In this document: one piece after another, positions 1 to 5,444 of the stretch
Layout of the letters: every line of letters begins with the position of its first letter
How positions within the stretch are numbered: position 1 is the first letter of the stretch
NCBI GenBank assembly: GCA_012799155.1
Contig: JAAZLV010000305.1
Span: forward strand, 1-6,169
DNA: 6,169 nucleotides
Source of the DNA: Bacteroidales bacterium
Lineage (GTDB): Bacteria; Bacteroidota; Bacteroidia; Bacteroidales; Dysgonomonadaceae
Direction of reading: 5' to 3'
Translations under genes and position numbers: made by a program
The notes under the pieces: model-generated
Databases searched by the model: none
What the model saw: the letters and a program-made list of their open reading frames with translations, nothing else
What the model was told of the DNA's origin: nothing

Positions 1-1
1 C

Positions 2-1192
2 AAACCGATTGTGCAACAAGATGAGGTGGTGGGCCACGCTGTGAGGGCTGTCTATTTCTATGCAGGTGTAACCGACGTGGCAGCCATCACAGGAGATATC
101 ACATATTCAAACACTGTTGAGCGCCTTTGGAACAATATGGTTGATCGCAAGCTCTATGTCACCGGAGGATTGGGTGCACGCCACGAAGGAGAGGCCTTCG
201 GCAACAATTATGAACTCCCTAATCTGACGGCATACAATGAAACCTGTGCAGCGATTGGCGGGGTGATGTGGGCCGATCGCATGTTCCGTTTATTCGGTGA
301 CGTGGATTATTACAATCATCTGGAAAGAATGCTGTACAACGCCGTGCTACCGGGAATTTCTCTCGACGGGACCTGCTTTTTCTATCCCAACCCACTCGAA
401 TCAGACGCTGTTTATGCGTTCAATCAGGGACATTTGACTCGCGCCGGATGGTTCGACTGTTCCTGTTGTCCCACAAATCTAATCCGGTTTTTACCTTCGT
501 TGCCTGATTTGATCTACAACACCGACCAGCAAAACATTTATGTAAACCTTTTTATCGGGAATGAAGCGGCTATTCCTTATGGAGAGGATATCGTGCATGT
601 TTCGCAACAAACAAATTATCCGCTTGACGGAAAGGTAAATATATCAATTGATCCAATTAATAAAACATCTTTCTCGCTGATGATCCGTGTTCCCGATTGG
701 GCAACAAACACTTTTCCATCGGAACTCTACGCTTATGAAAATAAAATCTCATCACCGGTTAAATTGTTGTTAAACGGAAATGAAATTGCGTTGAACGTGA
801 GCGATGGCTACATTAAAATCGATCGCCAATGGGAAAAAGGCGACAAGGTGGAGGTGACCTTCCCTACCGAAGTTCGGAGAATTATCGCCAATCCGCTCAT
901 TGAAGATGACAAAGGTAAAACAGCCATTCAATATGGCGCTTTGGTCTATTGCATGGAGGAACAAGACAATCCGCAACTTTTCAACAAGAGTCTGAATGCA
1001 AAGGATTTGAATGTCACATACAATCCTGTCAAACTTGGGGGCATCAACGAAATTGTTGCAAAAGATGGCAACAAGTTATGGAATTTAATCCCTTATTATA
1101 CCTGGTCGAATCGGGGTGTAGGAAAAATGAAAGTGTGGATCGAATCCAATCCACTCACTCCTGCAACAACACAACGAATGGGATGGGATTAA
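2..1192 (+). CDS. GH127 family glycoside hydrolase (probable beta-L-arabinofuranosidase), 5'-truncated by window edge
   Basis: The reading frame is open from base 2 to the TAA at 1190-1192; the true start lies outside the window. About 396 residues are visible against roughly 600-800 for the family, so this is the C-terminal part. Numbering from the internal GTG at 11, the GH127 signatures are present: TGGLGARHEGEAFG with the presumed acid/base Glu61, YELPN, NETCA with Glu77 and Cys79, and CSCCPTN with Cys152 and Cys153. In characterised Bifidobacterium HypBA1 the equivalent residues bind zinc and supply a cysteine nucleophile, and the Glu61-Glu77 spacing of 16 matches that enzyme's Glu322-Glu338. 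The end (PYYTWSNRG, then KVWIES) is typical of the C-terminal beta-sandwich. Known members release terminal beta-L-arabinofuranose from plant glycans. Family assignment is firm; exact substrate is inferred. Any signal peptide is out of view. The next gene starts directly at the stop (TAAATG). Confidence 0.93.
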   Translation, partial: KPIVQQDEVVGHAVRAVYFYAGVTDVAAITGDITYSNTVERLWNNMVDRKLYVTGGLGARHEGEAFGNNYELPNLTAYNETCAAIGGVMWADRMFRLFGDVDYYNHLERMLYNAVLPGISLDGTCFFYPNPLESDAVYAFNQGHLTRAGWFDCSCCPTNLIRFLPSLPDLIYNTDQQNIYVNLFIGNEAAIPYGEDIVHVSQQTNYPLDGKVNISIDPINKTSFSLMIRVPDWATNTFPSELYAYENKISSPVKLLLNGNEIALNVSDGYIKIDRQWEKGDKVEVTFPTEVRRIIANPLIEDDKGKTAIQYGALVYCMEEQDNPQLFNKSLNAKDLNVTYNPVKLGGINEIVAKDGNKLWNLIPYYTWSNRGVGKMKVWIESNPLTPATTQRMGWD

Positions 1193-1747
1193 ATGGAAAC
1201 AATCAGCAGGAAATATTTCATCAAACGAATTTGTTGTGCCGGAGCTTGTCTCTGTGGTTTTGGTGCGATTGGTTTATCCAATAATATTGAAACAAGCAAC
1301 CCCACAAATGAGAGCAACAACAAATTGAATCGTGAATGGTTGGCTATTTTACTGAACAACATCAGTGAACAGATTGAAGAGAATGAGAAGAGAAATATCT
1401 TGAAAGGGTGTGCATATGCACATTATGCCAGTTTGGGTATGGATACGGTTCTTGGTCATTACAAGCATGATCTTGATAAGTTCATCTCTTTTCTTGAAAG
1501 TGAATGGGATTGGAAAATTGAGTACAACAAAAAGGATAACACAATCATTGCGGATGAAAATAAGCAGGTTTGCGTTTGCCCAATAACAGAGAGCATCCAA
1601 AACTCCAACCTCTCTTCGTTGTGTTATTGTTCTGAGGGTTTCGCAGAATTAATGTTTTCTTACATCGTTCAAAGACCGGTTTCAGCAACCGTCATTTCAT
1701 CCATTCATCGTGGCAACAAAAGTTGCAAATACAAGATTGAACTTTGA
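1193..1747 (+). CDS. Small cysteine-rich exported protein of unknown function (possibly DUF6144-like)
   Basis: This 184-residue protein begins with the ATG that touches the GH127 stop codon, which suggests translational coupling. The N-terminus SRKYFIK (5-11) followed by a short, Cys/Gly/Ala-rich hydrophobic stretch (13-28) resembles a Tat-type signal with one Arg replaced by Lys. A weak lipobox at Cys19 (AGAC) is also possible. The mature part has six cysteines: Cys73 in GCAYAH, a CxC at 127/129 (VCVCP), a CxC at 144/146 (LCYCSEG) and Cys178 (GNKSCKYKI). The C-terminal pattern CYCSEGF...RPVSATVISSIHRG...C.Y.I recalls the C-terminal motif of small-molecule-binding V4R-like and 'L-2-amino-thiazoline-4-carboxylic acid hydrolase'-like proteins, and of DUF6144, but I recognise this only loosely. 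The paired cysteines suggest a metal or Fe-S site; that is inference. The gene is A/T-rich compared with thrA. Its link to the neighbouring hydrolase is unknown. Confidence 0.82.
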   Translation: METISRKYFIKRICCAGACLCGFGAIGLSNNIETSNPTNESNNKLNREWLAILLNNISEQIEENEKRNILKGCAYAHYASLGMDTVLGHYKHDLDKFISFLESEWDWKIEYNKKDNTIIADENKQVCVCPITESIQNSNLSSLCYCSEGFAELMFSYIVQRPVSATVISSIHRGNKSCKYKIEL

Positions 1748-1766
1748 AATCAGAGAAGGAATTTAG

Positions 1767-2633
1767 ATGAAAAAAAAAGTACTATTTTTAACGACAGCAA
1801 TGCTGCTGATCCTCTCAGCTTGTAAAGAAGCATCTGATATCCCCGTATCCATCAATGTGGCTTCATTCAATATCCGGCTGGACACACCGAACGATAGCCT
1901 GGATGCGTGGCCCAACCGCAAGGAGATGGTGAAAGGGTTGATTGCCTTTCACGAGTTTGACTTGTTCGGTATTCAGGAAGGTTTTCACCATCAAATCACT
2001 GACATCCTGGAACTGGGTGATTATGCTTATGTGGGTAGTGGCCGTGATGACGGTCTATCGGCAGGCGAACATTCCGCCATCATCTATAAAAAAGATCGAT
2101 TTGAGGTTCTGGACAACGGTGATTTCTGGTTCTCCGAGACACCTGATGTACCGGGAAAAGGATGGGATGCCACTTGCTGTAACCGTATCTGCTCCTGGGC
2201 TTCTTTCAGGGATAAATGCTCCGGCAGTGAGTTTTTCCTGTTCAACATGCACTATGATCATGAGGGGGAGGTCGCACGCAGAAACTCATCGCTGCTGATG
2301 CTGCAAAGAGTGCGGGAGATCGCCGGCGACAACCCGGTAATCTGTACGGGTGATTTCAACGCAACACCGGATAGCGAACCTATCAGGATTATACTCCAGG
2401 ATGGACTGTTAAATGATGCTTACAGCACTACCAAAAAACCACCCTACGGTACTACCGGCACCTTCAACTCATTCAGACTGGATAACCCGATGCAGAACAG
2501 GATTGATTATGTATGGACAACAGGACATTTCACCGTGAACAAATACGGGGTACTGAACGACATGCAATATGGGCACTTCCCCTCCGATCACTTCCCTGTG
2601 TTGGTGAATGTGACCTTGAACAAATCGCTCTAA
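1767..2633 (+). CDS. Endonuclease/exonuclease/phosphatase family lipoprotein
   Basis: The protein has 288 residues, complete. The N-terminus is a lipoprotein signal: MKKK, a hydrophobic stretch, then lipobox LSAC with Cys19 as the acylated residue. The rest is one EEP (DNase I-like) domain with all hallmark blocks: SFNIR (Asn35), DLFGIQE (metal-binding Glu71), GEHSAIIYKK (His102), FNMHYDH (Asn160, His162), TGDFNATPDSEP (Asp196, Asn198), RIDYVW (Asp247) and PSDHFPV (Asp274, His275). The catalytic set therefore looks intact. The start is supported by a good Shine-Dalgarno-like AGAAGGA at 1754-1760, six bases before the ATG, which is notable because Bacteroidota often lack one. The fold covers nucleases, sphingomyelinases and inositol or sugar phosphatases; the substrate cannot be read from sequence. 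Exported members of this type are common beside carbohydrate genes in Bacteroidales, so a phosphodiesterase or phosphatase acting on a glycan or lipid at the cell envelope is plausible. It lies 19 bases after the preceding gene. Confidence 0.92.
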   Translation: MKKKVLFLTTAMLLILSACKEASDIPVSINVASFNIRLDTPNDSLDAWPNRKEMVKGLIAFHEFDLFGIQEGFHHQITDILELGDYAYVGSGRDDGLSAGEHSAIIYKKDRFEVLDNGDFWFSETPDVPGKGWDATCCNRICSWASFRDKCSGSEFFLFNMHYDHEGEVARRNSSLLMLQRVREIAGDNPVICTGDFNATPDSEPIRIILQDGLLNDAYSTTKKPPYGTTGTFNSFRLDNPMQNRIDYVWTTGHFTVNKYGVLNDMQYGHFPSDHFPVLVNVTLNKSL

Positions 2634-2669
2634 CCTATATCTAGACGACGAGACAAAGAGCGATATTTT
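2624..2669 (+). terminator. Possible intrinsic terminator across the stop of the EEP gene
   Basis: A perfect 8-base inverted repeat, ATCGCTCT (2624-2631) and AGAGCGAT (2657-2664), is followed by ATTTT (2665-2669). The 5' arm includes the last codons and the first base of the TAA stop. The loop of 25 bases is long and the T-run is short, so this is weaker than a standard terminator, but its position at the end of a cluster and before a new promoter fits. Confidence 0.4.
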
Positions 2670-2698
2670 AATGTTAAAAACAGGTTTTTCCTGCGAAA

Positions 2699-2732
2699 TT
2701 GTCATTTGAATAAATTATTCACTTATCTTTGC
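2699..2732 (+). promoter_or_regulatory. Bacteroidota-type promoter for the threonine operon
   Basis: TATCTTTGC at 2724-2732 matches the Bacteroidota sigma-ABfr -7 box TAnnTTTG exactly. Two upstream candidates for the -33 element flank the expected spacing: TTTG at 2705-2708 (15 bases before the TA, rather short) and TTG at 2699-2701 (22 bases before it, slightly long). The transcription start should fall around 2735-2739, giving a leader of about 260 bases before thrA and putting the small threonine-rich ORF almost at the 5' end of the RNA. Confidence 0.65.
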
Positions 2733-2751
2733 AATAAATTCAACGCCTACA

Positions 2752-2823
2752 ATGCAGAATTTGTATTACCCATATACCCGCACTTCCACTACATTGACCA
2801 TGACCCCTTGGGGGGTTAGGTAA
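2752..2823 (+). CDS. Putative threonine-operon leader peptide (23 residues, six Thr)
   Basis: An intact ORF runs from ATG 2752-2754 to TAA 2821-2823, too short for normal gene calling. It starts MQNLYYPY, continues TRTSTTLTMT at residues 9-18, and ends PWGVR. Six of those ten codons are threonine (ACC 2776, ACT 2782, ACT 2788, ACA 2791, ACC 2797, ACC 2803). It is the first ATG after the predicted promoter, on the same strand as thrA and upstream of it. This is the arrangement of ThrL in E. coli, where stalling at Thr/Ile codons controls attenuation; here there are no Ile codons, so only threonine would be sensed. No sequence similarity to E. coli ThrL is claimed beyond threonine density. There is no Shine-Dalgarno, which is normal in this phylum. 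The peptide itself probably has no function beyond being translated. Confidence 0.72.
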   Translation: MQNLYYPYTRTSTTLTMTPWGVR

Positions 2824-2828
2824 ATTTT
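2794..2828 (+). other. Hairpin overlapping the end of the leader ORF, followed by TTTT
   Basis: ACCCC (2803-2807) pairs with GGGGT (2812-2816) around the loop TTGG. An outer ACC (2797-2799) can pair with GGT (2819-2821) across a small internal loop, and TT (2794-2795) with AA (2823-2824). TTTT follows at 2825-2828. The 5' arm contains the last two threonine codons and the 3' arm contains the stop codon. It could be an attenuator or pause hairpin. The stem is interrupted and the T-run has only four bases, so calling it a terminator is not safe. Confidence 0.35.
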
Positions 2829-2998
2829 CACATCCGTAAGCGGCTTTAGCTGCGCAAGCGATAATTTCATTTGTCGCACAACAATCCAACATCTTATATT
2901 TCACAAATCCGCCAATGCGGAACAATCTGATCAGACAGAGAGGAACACTATGAAATGGTGTAGCTCTGTGGACTTCAGAGATCATAAAACAAAATGGT
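2824..2998 (+). promoter_or_regulatory. Structured 5' leader of thrA, untranslated apart from possible tiny ORFs
   Basis: Between the leader ORF and thrA I see a chain of short hairpins: GCGGC/GCTGC (2840-2853), GCGATAA/TTGTCGC with one G-U pair (2858-2877), TCCGC/GCGGA (2908-2921), ACACTA/TGGTGT with one G-U pair (2945-2961) and CTCTG/CAGAG (2964-2980), plus a 10-base palindrome TCTGATCAGA (2926-2935). Some compete: CAGAG at 2936-2940 can also take CTCTG 2964-2968, and AAGCG 2856-2860 can pair with C(G)GCTT near 2841-2846 instead of forming the 2858 hairpin. No U-tract follows any of them. The region is probably part of the attenuation leader, with the mechanism unresolved. Confidence 0.4.
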
Positions 2999-5443
2999 AT
3001 GAAGGTGATGAAATTTGGCGGGAGCTCCGTAGGAAGCCCCGAAAGCTTGAAGATGGTCAAGCAGATCATTGAAAAGGAGAATGAGCCGGTTATCGTGGTG
3101 GTCTCCGCCCTGAGTGGGGTAACCGACCGGCTGCTGCTGGCTGCCGACTTCGCGCTGAACAACAACCCCGGATATAAAAGCCTTCTTGAGGAGATCATCA
3201 AGCGGCATGAGGAGATTATTGAAAAGATGATTCTCTCTGCTGAGATCAGGGAAGAGGTAACACAGAAAATCCAGCAGCTTCTGGATGATCTGCGCAACAT
3301 CCTGCGTGGTGTCTACCTTATCGGCGATCTTTCACAGAAGACTTCCGACAAGATTGTCAGCTATGGAGAGCGGCTCTCGTCGTTGATCATCAGCTACGTG
3401 ATAGGTGACGCGGAGCTCTACGATCCCATGCACTTCATCAAGACCAGCCGTCAGTTCCACAACCATCTGCCTGACCTGGCACGCTGCAACCAGCTGATCC
3501 GCAAGACCTTCTCCGAGATGCCACCCCCGAAGGTGGCCGTTGTCCCGGGTTTCATTGCCTCCAGCAGCGAGAACGGCGACATCACCAACTTGGGACGTGG
3601 CGGGTCGGATTACACTGCCGCCATCATCGCCGCCGCGATGGATGCCACCGTACTGGAAATATGGACCGACGTGGATGGCTTTATGACAGCCGATCCCAGG
3701 ATCATCAACTCGGCATATGTGATCGAGGAGCTCTCTTTCATAGAAGCAATCGAGCTCTCCAACTTCGGTGCGAAAGTGATCTATCCACCCACCATCTTCC
3801 CGGTTTACCACAAGAACATACCCATCCGGGTAAAGAACACCTTCCGCCCGGAGTGCGAGGGTACATTGATCCGCAACATCGCCCCCGACCCCAACGGACA
3901 GATCATCAAGGGAATTTCTTCCATCAATGACACGGCACTGATCACCATTCAGGGTCTCGGCATGGTGGGTGTGATCGGTGTCAACAAACGGATCTTCTCT
4001 ACCCTGGCCGACTACGGTATCAGCGTCTTCATCGTTTCACAGGCCTCATCTGAAAACAGTACCTCCATAGGTGTCCGCACACAGGATGCCACGACTGCCC
4101 AGAAGGTGCTCAACAAGGAGTTTGAACATGAGATCACCATGGGCAGCATCAATGAGATCATCATCGAGTATGAACTGGCTACCATTGCCATCGTGGGTCA
4201 GAACATGAAACATGTACCGGGGATCGCCGGCAAGTTCTTCGGCGCACTCGGCAGGAATGGCATCAGTGTCGTGGCACTGGCACAGGGTGCCGGAGAAACC
4301 AACATCTCCTGCGTTATATCCCGGGCAGACCTTAAAAAGTCGCTCAACGTCATCCACGACTCCTTCTTCCTCTCTCCATACCAGGAGCTGAACCTCTTCG
4401 TCGTCGGAACCGGTACCGTGGGCAGCCACCTGTTGGAGCAGATCAGACAGCAACAACTGACACTGAAAGAACAGAACAAGTTGCGTATCAACATCGTCGG
4501 CATCGCCAACGGACGCAAAGCGCTCTTCACCCGCGATGGTATTCCACTCGAGGGGTATTTTGACAACCTGATGGAACATGGTGTCAAGAGCTCTCCGGAT
4601 CTGATCCGCAATGAGATCCTGAAGATGAATATCTTCAACTCGGTTTTCGTGGACTGTACCGCCAGTCCGCTGATCGCAGAAATATATGATGAGCTGATGG
4701 CAAGAAACGTATCGGTGGTCACCGCCAACAAGATTGCCGCCTCATCGGCTTACCACAACTATCAACATCTGAAGGAGACAGCCCGCAAGAGTGGTGTCAA
4801 GTTTCTGTTCGAAACCAACGTGGGAGCGGGATTGCCAATTATCAACACAATGAACTCGCTCACCAACTCGGGCGACAGGATCGTGAAGCTGGAAGCAGTG
4901 CTCTCCGGTACACTCAACTTCATCTTCAACACACTCAGCGAGGAGGTACCTTTCAGCAAAGCCATTCACATGGCTGTGGAGGCCCAGTTCGCCGAGCCCG
5001 ACCCGCGTATCGACCTGAGCGGACTGGACGTGACCCGCAAGCTGGTGATCCTCTCACGTGAAGCGGGGTCACATATTGAACAGTCGGATGTGGTGAAAAA
5101 GCTCTTCGTACCGCAACAATATTTTGAAGGAAGCCTTGAGGAGTTCTGGCAGACCATCTCCCAGTTGGATTCCGTTTTCGAAGAACGTCGCAGGGAGCTT
5201 GCCAGAGAAGAGAAGAAACTCCGTTTTGTAGCCTCCTACGACAATGGAAGGTGCGAAGTAGGGTTGCGTGAGGTGGAGAAAGGCCATCCCTTCTACGACC
5301 TGGAGGGAAGCAACAACATCATCATGATCACCACCGAGCGTTACAACGAATACCCCATGGTGATCAAGGGATATGGCGCCGGTGCGAACGTTACCGCCGC
5401 TGGTGTCTTTGCCGATATCATTTCCATTGCTAACATCCGCTAA
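2999..5443 (+). CDS. thrA: Bifunctional aspartokinase / homoserine dehydrogenase I
   Basis: This 814-residue protein is complete and of normal length for the fused ThrA family. It catalyses the first step (aspartate to aspartyl phosphate) and third step (aspartate semialdehyde to homoserine) of the threonine/methionine branch, in the cytoplasm. The aspartokinase part (about 1-295) shows KFGGSSVGS (5-13), SALSGVTD (36-43), SYGERLSS (121-128), a Gly-rich segment NLGRGGSDYTA (197-207), WTDVDGFMTADPR (222-234) and NFGAKVIYP (255-263). Two ACT domains follow at roughly 310-460 and would give feedback control by threonine. The dehydrogenase has the nucleotide-binding VVGTGTVGS (468-476), DCTAS (552-556), TANK (575-578), ETNVGAGLPI (605-614), SGTLNFIFN (636-644) and AEPDPRIDLSGLDVTRK (665-681) with catalytic-type Asp677 and Lys681. 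The start at 2999 is chosen because KFGG must lie at the N-terminus and an in-frame TGA at 2951 has no ATG after it. No Shine-Dalgarno is visible. One base separates it from the next gene. Confidence 0.97.
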   Translation: MKVMKFGGSSVGSPESLKMVKQIIEKENEPVIVVVSALSGVTDRLLLAADFALNNNPGYKSLLEEIIKRHEEIIEKMILSAEIREEVTQKIQQLLDDLRNILRGVYLIGDLSQKTSDKIVSYGERLSSLIISYVIGDAELYDPMHFIKTSRQFHNHLPDLARCNQLIRKTFSEMPPPKVAVVPGFIASSSENGDITNLGRGGSDYTAAIIAAAMDATVLEIWTDVDGFMTADPRIINSAYVIEELSFIEAIELSNFGAKVIYPPTIFPVYHKNIPIRVKNTFRPECEGTLIRNIAPDPNGQIIKGISSINDTALITIQGLGMVGVIGVNKRIFSTLADYGISVFIVSQASSENSTSIGVRTQDATTAQKVLNKEFEHEITMGSINEIIIEYELATIAIVGQNMKHVPGIAGKFFGALGRNGISVVALAQGAGETNISCVISRADLKKSLNVIHDSFFLSPYQELNLFVVGTGTVGSHLLEQIRQQQLTLKEQNKLRINIVGIANGRKALFTRDGIPLEGYFDNLMEHGVKSSPDLIRNEILKMNIFNSVFVDCTASPLIAEIYDELMARNVSVVTANKIAASSAYHNYQHLKETARKSGVKFLFETNVGAGLPIINTMNSLTNSGDRIVKLEAVLSGTLNFIFNTLSEEVPFSKAIHMAVEAQFAEPDPRIDLSGLDVTRKLVILSREAGSHIEQSDVVKKLFVPQQYFEGSLEEFWQTISQLDSVFEERRRELAREEKKLRFVASYDNGRCEVGLREVEKGHPFYDLEGSNNIIMITTERYNEYPMVIKGYGAGANVTAAGVFADIISIANIR

Positions 5444-5444
5444 T

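Noticed and set aside
949..1284. 111-codon + strand frame bridging the GH127 end and the next gene
   Set aside because: It lies out of frame with two supported genes that meet at TAAATG; no domain or signal is seen in it, and it gives no reason to suspect a frameshift fusion.
2681..2693. CAGG-TTTTT-CCTG hairpin as a terminator
   Set aside because: Only four base pairs, and the T-run is in the loop rather than after the stem; it does not have terminator form.
2926..2935. Palindrome TCTGATCAGA as an operator or regulator site
   Set aside because: A single 10-base palindrome well inside the transcribed leader, without a second copy or match to an operator I know; more likely chance or part of RNA structure.
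2740..3300. 186-codon open frame on the minus strand across the thrA leader and start
   Set aside because: It overlaps the KFGG-containing start of thrA and the leader ORF, has low-complexity Ser/Ile/Leu-rich sequence and no recognisable motif; it is an antisense shadow.
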